64,000 nt of DNA from Amycolatopsis umgeniensis (GCF_014205155.1 NZ_JACHMX010000001.1:5208001-5272000); one strand, 5' to 3'; numbered from the stretch's first letter, positions 1 through 8,971 are shown. Program-made: numbers and translations. Notes: generated by a model not told the origin, from the sequence alone.

Positions 1-1
1 C

Positions 2-196
2 AATCTGAGCGCCGCGAGCTTCGGCCCGGCACACGGGGACTGCTTCACCGGTTATTCCGCGAGCATCCAGCGCATGGCGAAGTGCGCGCGCAGCTACCTC
101 GCGGCGTCGGACGAGTTCGGCCGCAAACTCGCGGCGTCCAAGGACCTCTATCAGTCCAATGAGGACGCCAACGCGGCCGAGATGAGGAAGCACTGA
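2..196 (+). CDS. EspC/WXG100-like type VII secretion target, 3' end only
   Basis: The window opens inside this gene; 64 C-terminal residues are visible and the start lies upstream. It aligns by eye with the complete 104-residue protein at 6212-6526: both show FG..H.....GY, a long Ala-rich helix, LA.S...Y..S and a terminal NAA segment. That pattern fits small helical-hairpin ESX substrates of the EspC/WXG100 kind, which are exported as dimers by a type VII system. The stop overlaps the ATG of the next gene (ATGA), so the two are probably translationally coupled. No ESX core genes (EccC etc.) are visible in the window. Family assignment is moderate; the exact substrate role is inferred. Confidence 0.6.
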   Translation, partial: NLSAASFGPAHGDCFTGYSASIQRMAKCARSYLAASDEFGRKLAASKDLYQSNEDANAAEMRKH

Positions 197-2631
197 TGCC
201 TCTCGCGGACGTCGGTGGTGACACCGGGCACGACATTCCCAGCCGGGCCGAAGTCGAGAAGATCCTCAACGACCCGAACATCGACCGCGACACCAAACGC
301 GAGCTCGCCCTCAACTACATCGACTACATCGAGGACGAGTCGCCGGAAAGCTGCGGTTTCGCCAGCGAAGCCGAGCGGAACGGCTTCCGGGACCACCTCA
401 AGTCGATGAACGGTGACTGGATCACCGAGGGTGACCTCAACGTCAATGACGGTTCCCTCGAAGAGGTCAAAAAGGCTTACAAGACCGCGCAGGAAAAGTA
501 CGACGCGAGCCAGGCCGCGGGACGGCAAGGCGATCGCGACGCGCTGAACAAGGACGCGGCGAAAAGCCAGGAGATCGCCGGTCGCGCCACCGAGACCGAC
601 CCGGGCTGCGCGAATTCGAACGACATCATGGTCCCCGGTCTTTCGGGGTTCAAGGTCTACGAAACCTTCCACCCGCTCTACCTCCGCGCGCTGAGCCTGG
701 CGGGCGGAGGAGCGGCCATCGCCCTCACCGAACTCCAGCGGCTGTACCACGAGCAGGACAACATCCCGTTCAACCTGTTCAAGGCGAGCGCGGACGAGCT
801 GACCGCGGTCGGCACCGCGATCGCCGGATCGGCGCAGGACGTCTCCGGGAAGCTGGGGAATTCGCTCGGCACCTGGGACGGCGCGGCGGCGGATCAGGCG
901 CGTGCCTATCAGAAGGCCTATTCGGACAAGACCGGTCTGGTCGCCGAGGCTTTCAAGGCCGCCGGTGACGGGCTTCTGCGGACCAACGCCTCGGTGGGCA
1001 AGTTCTGCCGGGAGAAGGTCGATTGGCTGCAGAAGTGGTACACCGACAACATCGACGGTGCCACGGCGCAGGACATCGAGCGGATCATCCGCATCGCCGA
1101 CGGTTCGTGCAGCCAGAACGACATCATCCACTGCATCAAATTCCTGAGCATCGAAGCCAAGAACGCCTTCAACGACGACGGCGGTGACATCGACCAGAGC
1201 ACCATCGACGAGGTCATCAAACCTCAGGCGGTCGCTTGGCTGAAGACCGTCTTCCTCGGCTGGTTCGGCAAGCACATCGAGAATTTCCAGCTGGTGTGCA
1301 AGAACACGCGCGACGCGATCAACGGCGCGTGGAAGGCGTACTTCGATTCACTCGGTCAGGTGGTCGAGAATCCCTACGGGGATCTGGGCAAGACCCCGGA
1401 GACGGGTGGCGAAAAGCCCGTCGAGAAGGGCGGCGGCGGGAAGGACACCGGCGGCGGCCCGTCCTCCGGCGGTGGCGGGAAGTCTTCGGGTGGCGGTGGG
1501 CAGATGCCGCCGCCGAGCGCCGTCGAATACAAGCAGCCGGAGAAGTCCGAGACGCCGGAAGTGCCGGGGCAGGAGAAGAACCCGGTCACGGACAAGCCGC
1601 TCGACGTCGACCCGGCCACCGGCGAGCCGTATCCGATCGACCCCCGTACGGGTGAGGCGATCAAGAGCGACACCGACGGCACCCAGCCCGAGACGATGAC
1701 GGTCGAGCAGGGCGACCGCAAGATCTCCATGGCCGAGCCGGGAGCCGACGGGAAGATGGGCATCTCCGTCCAGGACGGCGCCGGTCAGGCCAAGGACTAC
1801 AACCTCGATTTCGGCGACGGCAAGGCCACGCCGGGAACCGGTGACGCGGCGGGCGGGCCGGTGCACCGGGACACTCCCGAGTCGGCGTCGCGGCCCACCG
1901 CGAGCCAGGGACAGGTCTATCAGCCCGGTCCCGACGGCAAGATCCACATCGAGGACGGCGGGCTCAAGATCACCGCGGAACGGCCCGGTGGTCCTGGCGG
2001 GCCGACACTGGTGACCGTCGACGACGGGTCGGGACATCCGTCGAAGTACACCTTGGGCGAGGACGAGCCCGCGAGCGGTCGTCACGCGAGCCCGGACTCC
2101 ACGCCGCAGGCCACGGGCAGGCACATCGCGGATGGCTCCGCTGCTGCTGCGCGGCCGGTCGAAGACGCCGCACGTCAGCAGGCCGTTCCTTCGCACGACA
2201 CGACGTCCGGCGGTGTCGGCGGCGGAGCACCGGCCTCGGCGCCCGGTCATCCGGTCGAACCGGTGGCCGCCGCGGCGAGCGATTCCGAATCGACGACGGC
2301 CCAGTCGCTGAGCAACCCGTTCGAAAGTGATCTCGGTGACGCGTCGGATCCCGCCGGAGCCGGTGGTGGCGCGTCCGCTCCCGCGGCGCCGTCGGGGCTC
2401 GGTGCCGCACCCGGTGGGGGCGCCCAGGATCCGGCCGCGTCCGGTGCGGGGATGATGGGCGGCATGGGCATGATGGGCGGCGGTGCGGCCGGAGGCGGGC
2501 AAGGGTCCGGTGAAGACCAGCAGCGCACGTCCAGCGGATACCGGGTCGACGGCGGCCTGTTCGACACCGCGACGACGGGCAGCCGGATCAGCGGCTCGCT
2601 CGACGACGACGGCGTCATCGGCTTCCGCTAG
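196..2631 (+). CDS. Large WXG-containing, Gly/Pro-rich type VII-associated protein (copy A)
   Basis: An 811-residue protein of unknown function. The N-terminal ~400 residues are helical with a WDG motif at 227-229 followed by a heptad-like helix, as in WXG100 hairpins. Cys-containing helices follow (VDWLQKWY, NFQLVCKNTRDAIN). From about residue 400 it becomes low complexity (GGGG, PPP), then a repeated hydrophilic domain with NPVTDKPLDVDP and YPIDPRTGEAIK, and a Met/Gly-rich stretch (MMGGMGMMGGG) before a conserved C-terminus containing GSRISGSLDDDG. It is a full-length paralogue of 6526-8943. No signal peptide or membrane segment is seen, consistent with type VII export, but this is inference. 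Start chosen for the 1-nt overlap with the previous stop. Confidence 0.7.
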   Translation: MPLADVGGDTGHDIPSRAEVEKILNDPNIDRDTKRELALNYIDYIEDESPESCGFASEAERNGFRDHLKSMNGDWITEGDLNVNDGSLEEVKKAYKTAQEKYDASQAAGRQGDRDALNKDAAKSQEIAGRATETDPGCANSNDIMVPGLSGFKVYETFHPLYLRALSLAGGGAAIALTELQRLYHEQDNIPFNLFKASADELTAVGTAIAGSAQDVSGKLGNSLGTWDGAAADQARAYQKAYSDKTGLVAEAFKAAGDGLLRTNASVGKFCREKVDWLQKWYTDNIDGATAQDIERIIRIADGSCSQNDIIHCIKFLSIEAKNAFNDDGGDIDQSTIDEVIKPQAVAWLKTVFLGWFGKHIENFQLVCKNTRDAINGAWKAYFDSLGQVVENPYGDLGKTPETGGEKPVEKGGGGKDTGGGPSSGGGGKSSGGGGQMPPPSAVEYKQPEKSETPEVPGQEKNPVTDKPLDVDPATGEPYPIDPRTGEAIKSDTDGTQPETMTVEQGDRKISMAEPGADGKMGISVQDGAGQAKDYNLDFGDGKATPGTGDAAGGPVHRDTPESASRPTASQGQVYQPGPDGKIHIEDGGLKITAERPGGPGGPTLVTVDDGSGHPSKYTLGEDEPASGRHASPDSTPQATGRHIADGSAAAARPVEDAARQQAVPSHDTTSGGVGGGAPASAPGHPVEPVAAAASDSESTTAQSLSNPFESDLGDASDPAGAGGGASAPAAPSGLGAAPGGGAQDPAASGAGMMGGMGMMGGGAAGGGQGSGEDQQRTSSGYRVDGGLFDTATTGSRISGSLDDDGVIGFR

Positions 2632-2650
2632 CGGTCAGGGGAGGGGATCA

Positions 2651-3127
2651 GTGAATCCTGAGGAGGATCTCGCCAGACTCCGGCACAAGCTCGCCGGGCT
2701 GGAGCGCGAGAACGGCGACCGGATGTACCTGGTCGACAACCGGGCGACGAAGGCGATCGAGGAGACCCAGGCCGCGGGCGACAAGCTCAAGCAGGAGACG
2801 AGCGCGGCGCTGTCCGCGCGTCTCGAGCAGAAGCGGCGGGCGGAGGCCGCGGGCGGCTGGGCGACCGAGTCGACCCTCGGCGACAAGGTCGAGGACGACG
2901 GCGACTTCGGGTTCGAGGAGGACGAGACCGAGAACGAGCGCCGTGCCGGGTATCGGACGGCCGAGGAGCCGCCGGTCTCGTTCCGGCCGCCCGCTGTTCC
3001 CGCTCCTCAGGTTCCCCCGCCGCCCCCGGCGCCGGTACCGGAAGAACGTCCGGCCGGGCGGCATCGGCGGGCGGCCGCGCGCGGTGACGACGACGATTTC
3101 GCGAACACCGACTGGCTGGCGACCTGA
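2651..3127 (+). CDS. Small coiled-coil protein with acidic DDDDF..W C-terminus (copy A)
   Basis: A 158-residue hypothetical protein that closes the first three-gene cassette. GTG start preceded by GGGGAGGGG at suitable spacing; the open frame extends upstream, but this start gives the paralogue-like N-terminus. Residues 1-70 are charged and helical (coiled-coil-like), then an acidic patch, a Pro-rich linker (VPPPPPAPVP) and a conserved end RHRR...DDDDFANTDWLAT. The same end (DDDDFSNNSWMVD) occurs in its paralogue at 8972-9508, so the C-terminal acidic-Trp motif is probably functional. No catalytic domain recognised. It may be a chaperone or partner of the large protein encoded just upstream. 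Confidence 0.6.
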   Translation: MNPEEDLARLRHKLAGLERENGDRMYLVDNRATKAIEETQAAGDKLKQETSAALSARLEQKRRAEAAGGWATESTLGDKVEDDGDFGFEEDETENERRAGYRTAEEPPVSFRPPAVPAPQVPPPPPAPVPEERPAGRHRRAAARGDDDDFANTDWLAT

Positions 3128-3131
3128 GCCT

Positions 3132-4064
3132 TCAGGTTCGCAGCGTCACGATGGCCCGCTCGACGCCGTGGAAGACGGCGTGCGTCTTGTACCGCACGTC
3201 TTCCACGACGTGGCCGGGCGTCAGGATCTCGGCGAGCGCGCGAAGCGCCACTTCGCCCTCGGCGACCGCGATCCGCGAGCCGGGGCAGGTGTGGCGGCCG
3301 AGGCCGAACGCGAGTTCGGTGCCGGGGCCCAGCGGGACGGCCAGTTTGTCCCCGGTCGTGAAGTCCTTGTCCCCCAAGGAGAACGGCGCTGTCACGCGGC
3401 GGGCGGCGAAACGGGTCGGGGCGACTTCGTGGATCAGGCCGCGCACGTTGTCGAGGACGTCTGGGCGGCGTAGGAGTTCGAGGGCGGCGAGGGCGAGGAA
3501 GTTCATGGAGTTCTCGTACGCCGCGTGGGCGAGCATCACCGGCGTGATCATCAGCTCGTCTTCGGTGATCCGGCCCGCTTCGTGCGCTTCGCGGAGCAGA
3601 GCCAGCCCGCCGCCTTCGACAGCCTCCGCCTTGAGGAAGAACATCGCGACCCTGAGCGCGGCCATATCGGCCCCGGCCGGTCCGCCCGACCAGACGTCCA
3701 AGTTCGCGGCGGTCTCCGAAAGGTTCGTCAGCAGCTTCTCGCCGAGTGGCTCGACCGTGCCGAGTACCGCTTCCGTCACCCTGGCCGCCACCGGCCTGGC
3801 GAAGTCGGCCACCAGGTCGAACCGGGCGCGCGACTTTAGCGGGCTAATCGCGACGCGCAGGTCCGTGAGCAGGGCGTCCGGCAGCGGCTCGACCAGGGCG
3901 ATGACCTCCTTGACGACCGCGCGCAGCCGCCGGTGGTCCATGCCGTCCATCAGCAGGAGGTTCGGGGTCTCGGCTGCGGCACCGCCGGGGTTCGAGCTGA
4001 GCTCGCGGTCGCGCAGGGCCTTGACACGGTCCGCCGGATCGTCCAGCACGAAGAAGTCGTCCAC
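3132..4064 (-). CDS. Short, atypical cytochrome P450
   Basis: Haem-thiolate protein of 310 residues, against about 400 for most bacterial P450s. The haem loop FGLGRHTCPG is present with Cys260. Several hallmarks are altered: the I-helix acid-alcohol pair reads AYENS, the K-helix ExxR appears as EVAP with no Arg in place, and the roughly 25-residue meander before the haem loop is missing (GDKLAVPLG runs almost directly into it). Around residues 71-78 the peptide AISPLKS is encoded by a copy of the dispersed palindrome. The GTG start is tentative; TTG at 4103 would overlap the ligase start. Divergent from the acyl-AMP ligase and ACP genes, suggesting a carrier-bound acyl substrate. Confidence 0.75.
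   Translation of the reverse strand: MDDFFVLDDPADRVKALRDRELSSNPGGAAAETPNLLLMDGMDHRRLRAVVKEVIALVEPLPDALLTDLRVAISPLKSRARFDLVADFARPVAARVTEAVLGTVEPLGEKLLTNLSETAANLDVWSGGPAGADMAALRVAMFFLKAEAVEGGGLALLREAHEAGRITEDELMITPVMLAHAAYENSMNFLALAALELLRRPDVLDNVRGLIHEVAPTRFAARRVTAPFSLGDKDFTTGDKLAVPLGPGTELAFGLGRHTCPGSRIAVAEGEVALRALAEILTPGHVVEDVRYKTHAVFHGVERAIVTLRT
3831..3852 (+). repeat. Dispersed palindrome copy inside the P450 gene
   Basis: Core TTTAGCGGGCTAAT with CGAC on the left and CGCG on the right. It lies within the P450 coding region (read on the other strand as AISPLKS) in the only reading frame without a stop. The Leu codon used is CTA, rare in such G+C-rich genes. Confidence 0.85.
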
Positions 4065-4103
4065 GTTCGTATGATGCCCATGCCGCGGCCGGAGGATGTG
4101 CAA

Positions 4104-5777
4104 GTGTCACGAGAAGTGCCCGAAGAAGTGTTGCGGACCCCGCTCGTGCATCGCCTGCTCGAGCGCGCCGAGGTCGAGCGCCCGGCGTACACGCACCTCG
4201 ATTGCTCGAACCGGCACGAACCCGTCGAGGACACGCTGACCTGGGCCGACCTCCTCGCCCACGTCCGAGCTGTCGCGGCGAAGCTGCGCGAGGTGATCCA
4301 GCCGGGAGACCGAGTGGCGATCACGGCGCGGCAGGACCTTTCCTACGTCGTCGCGTTCTTCGGCGCGCTGTACGCCGGGGCCGTCGCGGTGCCACTGTCC
4401 GCGCCGGACGTCCGCGCTCACCGCGAACGGCTCGTCGGGGTCCTCAACGACTGCGACGCCGACATCTGGCTCACCTCGGAAGCCCTGGTCGAGCGGCTCA
4501 AGGAGTTCGCCGAGGCCGAGCCGGTGCCCGCGCCCCGCGAGATCGTCGCCATCGACACCCTGCCGCTGGATCCGGCGGACCGATCCCTGCCGGCGCCGGT
4601 TTCCCCCCAAGACCCCGCCTATCTGCAGTACACGTCCGGCACCACGCGATCACCCGCCGGTGTGATCATCACGCAGCGGGCCTTGTCGGCCGCGTGCTGG
4701 CAGATCTGCGACGCCTACGACGTCGGCGAGCACACCACGTGCGTCGGCTGGATCCCGTTCTTCCACGACATGGGGCTGGCGCAACTGCTCGCGGGGACGA
4801 TGCACGCCGGTGGCCGGACGGTGTTCATCGCGCCGCTGGAGTTCATCCGGCGCCCGGAACGCTGGCTGCTGCTGATGTCGGCGTATCCGAACACGCTCAC
4901 GGCGGCGCCGAACTTCGCGTACGACCTGGTGACCGAGACCGTGCCCGAGGCGAAGCGCGCCGAGTACGACCTCTCGACGGTGTCGATCGCGCTCAGCGGC
5001 AGCGAACCGGTCCGCGTGGCGACCGTCCGCGACTTCCTCGCCGCGTACGAACCCCACGGCTTCCCGCGGGGCGCCTTCCGGCCGTCCTACGGTCTGGCCG
5101 AGGCGACGGTGTACGTCGCCAGCGGCGATTCCAGCGGCCCGGTGGTGACCGAAGTGGACGGCCGCGAGGTCGTCGAGATCGGCTGGCCGAGGGGGCAGCG
5201 GGTCCGCGTCGTCGCGCGGGCGGATGACGTTTTGCCCGCTAAAGGCGACGTGGGCGAGATCTGGGTCAAGGGGCCCAACGTGGCGGCAGGGTACTGGCGG
5301 CGTCCGGAGTTGACCGCCGAGGTCTTCGACGCCGAACTCGACGGGGAACGCGGCTGGCTCCGCACCGGCGACCTGGGCTCGATCCGGAACGGCAGGCTGT
5401 CGGTGACCGGACGCCTGAAGGACCTGATCATCATCGACGGCCGCAACCACAGCCCGCACGACATCGAAGAGACCGTCGCCGCCGCTCACCCCATCCTCGG
5501 GGCAGACCGGATCGCCGCGTTCTCGGTCGCTCTCGACGACGGTGAGGGCGTCGTCGTGGTCGCCGAACGCGCGCGGAAGGCGTCCGACTTCGAGGAAGAC
5601 GAGGTCGCGCGGGCGGCCGCCCGCGCCGTCGCCGAACGTCACGACGTGCGGCTCAAGGCCTTCCTCCTGGTGAAACCCGGCGGTCTGCCGCGGACGTCGA
5701 GCGGCAAGGTCGCGCGTTCCGCGGCCAGAACGCGGTATTGGGAGCCGGATGGGACAGAATCCCCCCATGGCAGCTGA
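4104..5777 (+). CDS. Fatty-acyl-AMP ligase (FAAL-type adenylating enzyme)
   Basis: Activates a carboxylic acid, probably a fatty acid, as acyl-AMP and should pass it to the carrier protein encoded next. ANL-family motifs are present: YTSGTT near residue 175, the FAAL-type WIPFFHDMGL near 218, FRPSYGLAEATVY, YWRRPE and GRLKDLIIIDGRNHSPHDIE near 435. The HDMGL and GRNHSPHDIE forms distinguish FAALs from acyl-CoA synthetases. Start is GTG 4104 with GGAGG at 4091-4095; upstream ATGs at 4071-4080 are in frame but lack a ribosome site. Overlaps the ACP gene by 11 nt. Substrate unknown; aromatic or amino acids are less likely given the motif set. 557 residues, normal length. Confidence 0.85.
   Translation: MSREVPEEVLRTPLVHRLLERAEVERPAYTHLDCSNRHEPVEDTLTWADLLAHVRAVAAKLREVIQPGDRVAITARQDLSYVVAFFGALYAGAVAVPLSAPDVRAHRERLVGVLNDCDADIWLTSEALVERLKEFAEAEPVPAPREIVAIDTLPLDPADRSLPAPVSPQDPAYLQYTSGTTRSPAGVIITQRALSAACWQICDAYDVGEHTTCVGWIPFFHDMGLAQLLAGTMHAGGRTVFIAPLEFIRRPERWLLLMSAYPNTLTAAPNFAYDLVTETVPEAKRAEYDLSTVSIALSGSEPVRVATVRDFLAAYEPHGFPRGAFRPSYGLAEATVYVASGDSSGPVVTEVDGREVVEIGWPRGQRVRVVARADDVLPAKGDVGEIWVKGPNVAAGYWRRPELTAEVFDAELDGERGWLRTGDLGSIRNGRLSVTGRLKDLIIIDGRNHSPHDIEETVAAAHPILGADRIAAFSVALDDGEGVVVVAERARKASDFEEDEVARAAARAVAERHDVRLKAFLLVKPGGLPRTSSGKVARSAARTRYWEPDGTESPHGS
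5223..5248 (-). repeat. Degenerate copy of the dispersed palindrome inside the ligase gene
   Basis: About 21 of 26 positions match the reverse-oriented element, including GCCCGCTAAA. Here the coding frame is the one where the consensus would carry TAG; the site reads TTG instead. It could be coincidence. Confidence 0.35.
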
Positions 5778-6072
5778 CGGGAGCGAGTACGTCGACGAGA
5801 TCAAGGCCCTCGTCTGCGAGACCTTCGACGTCGATCCGGACACCATCGACGAGAACACGCCCTTCGCCGAGATGGGCGTCGACTCCCGCCGCCGCGTCCG
5901 GCTCCTGGCGACGGTCGAAGTGGAGTTCGGCATCGACATCGACCTCGACGAGCTGGATCGCCTGGTCGACATCCGGGGCGCGGCGACCGTTCTCGCCGAG
6001 GCCGTCGAGGCGGGGGCGAAACCGCGAAAACGCGGTCTACCAGGCTTCTTGCGTCGAAATCGTTTGAGTTAG
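5767..6072 (+). CDS. Stand-alone acyl carrier protein
   Basis: A 101-residue carrier protein. The phosphopantetheine site is GVDSRRR with Ser40; the usual GxDSL is altered after the Ser, but Asp-Ser is kept. Preceding helix I and following helix II (VEVEFGIDIDLDEL) are typical. A basic tail (KPRKRGLPGFLRRNR) is unusual and could bind membrane or partner. ATG 5767 is chosen over 5749 because family members begin shortly before helix I; it overlaps the ligase stop by 11 nt, so the two are coupled. With the ligase and the divergent P450 it probably forms an acyl-loading and oxidation module; this role is inferred from context. Confidence 0.85.
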   Translation: MAADGSEYVDEIKALVCETFDVDPDTIDENTPFAEMGVDSRRRVRLLATVEVEFGIDIDLDELDRLVDIRGAATVLAEAVEAGAKPRKRGLPGFLRRNRLS

Positions 6073-6211
6073 CAAAGGTGTGAATGTTCCTGCGGCCTCG
6101 GTGACCGGTGGGTACATTCTTGTGTGCATATGCGATGGCACCTGATGCGGTCGGCGTGCGTCGTAGGTGGGACAACGAGGCGGATACAGCGGGACGAAGG
6201 GGGCACCGGTC

Positions 6212-6526
6212 ATGCCGGACGGGGGCTACAAAGCCGATTCAGAGGCGATGCTCACGGCGTCGACGTCGCTGGAGCGCGCGGCTGAGAAAACGACGTCCGA
6301 GGCGGGGAAGGTGGGGCCGACCCAGGTCGGGCCCGAGAACTTCGGCCGAGTCCACAAGGACTACCAAAAGGGCTACGCCACCGGGATTCTCGCCATTTCC
6401 GACGCGATGAAGGGCTACGCGGGCCAGCTCACCCAGCTCGCCGGCGGGGTCAGCACCGCGTCGACCCGCTACACCTCATCCGACCAGGCGAACGCCGCGG
6501 CTGCCAACAAGGCGGGAACCCAGTAA
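6212..6526 (+). CDS. EspC/WXG100-like type VII secretion target (copy B)
   Basis: A complete 104-residue small Ala/Ser-rich helical protein and paralogue of the truncated gene at the left edge. It shows FGRVHKDYQKGY, then an amphipathic helix and LAGGVSTASTRYTSSDQANAA. No signal peptide. Such proteins are substrates or adaptor partners of ESX-type secretion. ATG 6212 has GAAGGGGG just upstream; an in-frame start at 6167 lacks such a site. The stop TAA overlaps the next ATG (TAATG), giving coupled translation with the large protein, as in copy A. The 139 bp upstream of 6212 must hold its promoter but I recognise no clear boxes. Confidence 0.65.
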   Translation: MPDGGYKADSEAMLTASTSLERAAEKTTSEAGKVGPTQVGPENFGRVHKDYQKGYATGILAISDAMKGYAGQLTQLAGGVSTASTRYTSSDQANAAAANKAGTQ

Positions 6527-8943
6527 TGAGTGAACCGACGCCCGCTCAGATCAAGGAAATGCTGAACGACCCCTACGTCACTCAGGGCACGAAAGACGCT
6601 TTGATGATGCCGTGGACCAGGGAAGCGGCATATAAGAAGGCCGTCGCCGAACGCGACTCGAACGCCGCGGGGGACAAGAAGCAGGCGGCCGACACGAAAC
6701 AGGCCGACAAGGACCTCGACTCGATGGCCCGGCCCGCCGCCGGAGGCGCGACCACCAAATCCGACCAGGTGCTCGACCTCGGAAAGCCGGCACTGGACTT
6801 CTTCTCCGATTGGGCCGAGCAGGTCTGGAACAAGATGCCGGAGAAGTCGGGCGAAATCAGCTACAAGACCGACATCTGGGACCGGTTCCACGAGAACCGT
6901 GAGATCAATTTCCAGAAGATGTTCGACGAGGTCGAGGATCTCGGCGACGCCAAGAAGATCGTCGAGCAGACCCAGAAGGACGCGACTTCGGCGCTGACCA
7001 CGCTCTTCCACGACTGGAAGGGCGAGGGCGCGACGGCCGCGAAGGTCAAGTACGAACAGCGGATCCAGCCCGACGCGAAGGAACTCATCGCGCAGATGGA
7101 CGGCGCCATCAAACTGGTGCCCTCGACCATCGACAAGATCTACACCGCGCTGAAGCTGAAGGTCGACGAAACGCTGAAGCTCCGGGTCGACAAGGTCGCG
7201 ACTGCACCTCTGTACATCGCGAAGCAGGTCGTCGACATCGCGAACGGCAAGGTCGATTCCAAAGAAAAGCTCATGGACGTCGCGTACTGGCTCGACTCCG
7301 CGTGTCCGGGCAACAACCTCGCCGAGCGGCTGCGTCACGACGACTGCAAGCTGAACGACGAGAACAAGGACTACGCGATTGGAGCCGCGAAGCAGTGGCT
7401 GAAGGGTTCGTTCGCCACTGAGTTCGGTGAGCGGTTCGAGAACTTCAAGAAGCTCTGCAAGAACGCGACCGACACGATCAACACGCAGTACCACGAGCTT
7501 TCGCGGTTCATGGAGGACTACACGAACCCGTTCCCCGCGGCCGGCTCCGAGAAGCCGCCGGGCAACGAGAAGCCGCCGGGCAACGAGAAGCCGCCGGGCT
7601 CCGAGAAGCCGCCCGGCAACGGCACCCCGCCCGGTGGTGGCGGCGGTACCCCGCCCGGCGGCGGGGGCGGCACGCCTCCCGGTGGCGGAGGCGGCGGCAG
7701 CACACCGCCGGCGGCGGAGGTCCCCGAGGCGCCGAAACCGGAGGACAAGCCCGCCGAGGGTACGAACCCGGTCACCGGGAAGCCGCTCGAGCTGGACCCC
7801 GAGACCGGCAAGCCGTACCCGATCGACCCGGCGACGGGTGAGGCGATCAAGGACGGCATCGACGGTCAGGACACCATGACCGTCCAAAAGGGCGACAACA
7901 AGATCGAGATGACCGAGCCGGATAAAGACGGCAAAATGGACATCAAGGTCGACGACGGCAAGGGCAACGAGAAGGACTACAAGCTCGACTTCGACGACCC
8001 CAAGGGCGAAGAGGGCAAGGACGGCGACAAGGCCAAGGACGGCAAGGACGGCGAGTTCGGCCCGCAGGGCGCGGTCAAGGAAGGCGAGCCCGGCAAGGAC
8101 GGCGTCTACCGGCCCGGTCCGGACGGCAAGATCCACATCCAGGACGGCAACCTCAAGATCACCGCCGAGCAGCCGGACGGTCCGAACGGCCCGACAGTGG
8201 TGACCGTCGACGACGGCAAGGGCGAGCCGACCACCTACACCCTCGACGAAAAGGGTGAGAAGAAGGAACTCAAGCCCGGCGACGTCATCGACAAAGACGA
8301 AATCAAGAACGGTCTCGACGACCGGAATCCCGGCAACCCGCAGCCCGGCAAGGTCGACGAGGTCCGCACGATGCCCGCTCCGGCGGACGGCGCGGGCTTT
8401 GCCGCTCCGGGCGGTGTCGAGGTCGGCGCTGGAGTCAGTGGTGGCGAAGGGACCGCCGCGGTGTCCGCGGAGGCCGAGGCCGCCGGTGGTGCCGCGTCAG
8501 GCTCGGGCGCGGGTGGTGACGGCACCGTGCCGACAGCCAGTGGCGGCGGAGGCGGTGGCAGCTTCGAAGGAGCGCTCGGCGGCGTCGGCGACGGTGGTTC
8601 GGCGGGGTCGCTGAACGAGGCTGGTTCGCTCGAAGCGGGCATCCAGACCGGAGGCGGTGCACAGCCGGCCGGGGCCGAAGGCGGTCTCGGAATGGCGCCC
8701 GGCGGGATGGACCCGGCGCCCGCGGGAGCCGGTGCCGGCAGCTCGTCCGCCGGTATGGGCGGCATGATGGGTGGAATGGGCGCCATGGGCGGCGCGGCCG
8801 GTGGTGGCGGGGGTGACACGCAGCGTGGGTCCAGCCAGTACCGCGTCGAGGGTGGCATTTTCGAGACCAGCGGCGCGGGCGGCCGGATCAGCGGTTCGCT
8901 CGACGACGAGGGCGGCGACCGTTCGATCAGCTACGAGCGATGA
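6526..8943 (+). CDS. Large WXG-containing, Gly/Pro-rich type VII-associated protein (copy B)
   Basis: An 805-residue paralogue of 196-2631. Both share an N-terminal LNDP..T..TK motif, a WXG-type motif (WKG at 164-166 here), an Asn-Phe-Lys/Gln helix with a Cys (KKLCKNATDTIN), the domain with YPIDPATGEAIKDG, a second conserved segment PGPDGKIHIQDGNLKI, a Met/Gly-rich stretch and a C-terminus with GGRISGSLDDEG. This copy has extra tandem EKPPGN and GGTPPGG units and a Gly-Lys-Asp-rich stretch with collagen-like spacing. No membrane segment or enzyme motif is recognised. It is probably an exported surface or secreted structural protein; function unknown. Confidence 0.7.
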   Translation: MSEPTPAQIKEMLNDPYVTQGTKDALMMPWTREAAYKKAVAERDSNAAGDKKQAADTKQADKDLDSMARPAAGGATTKSDQVLDLGKPALDFFSDWAEQVWNKMPEKSGEISYKTDIWDRFHENREINFQKMFDEVEDLGDAKKIVEQTQKDATSALTTLFHDWKGEGATAAKVKYEQRIQPDAKELIAQMDGAIKLVPSTIDKIYTALKLKVDETLKLRVDKVATAPLYIAKQVVDIANGKVDSKEKLMDVAYWLDSACPGNNLAERLRHDDCKLNDENKDYAIGAAKQWLKGSFATEFGERFENFKKLCKNATDTINTQYHELSRFMEDYTNPFPAAGSEKPPGNEKPPGNEKPPGSEKPPGNGTPPGGGGGTPPGGGGGTPPGGGGGGSTPPAAEVPEAPKPEDKPAEGTNPVTGKPLELDPETGKPYPIDPATGEAIKDGIDGQDTMTVQKGDNKIEMTEPDKDGKMDIKVDDGKGNEKDYKLDFDDPKGEEGKDGDKAKDGKDGEFGPQGAVKEGEPGKDGVYRPGPDGKIHIQDGNLKITAEQPDGPNGPTVVTVDDGKGEPTTYTLDEKGEKKELKPGDVIDKDEIKNGLDDRNPGNPQPGKVDEVRTMPAPADGAGFAAPGGVEVGAGVSGGEGTAAVSAEAEAAGGAASGSGAGGDGTVPTASGGGGGGSFEGALGGVGDGGSAGSLNEAGSLEAGIQTGGGAQPAGAEGGLGMAPGGMDPAPAGAGAGSSSAGMGGMMGGMGAMGGAAGGGGGDTQRGSSQYRVEGGIFETSGAGGRISGSLDDEGGDRSISYER
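7543..7700 (+). repeat. Tandem 18-bp and Gly-rich repeats within copy B
   Basis: Four consecutive units encode GSEKPP or GNEKPP, followed by three Gly-Thr-Pro-Pro-Gly runs. They form a flexible linker between the helical N-terminal half and the hydrophilic repeated domain. Copy A has only Gly/Pro runs here, so the array expanded after duplication. Confidence 0.8.
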
Positions 8944-8971
8944 TCGGTAACCGGGGAACGAGGGAGGACCG

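Noticed and set aside
6469..8136. Long open frame on the minus strand (555 codons) across the large cassette gene
   Set aside because: Composition is that of a mirror frame of a G+C-rich gene (Val/Leu/Arg/Asp runs); no domains, and the plus-strand gene has a paralogue.
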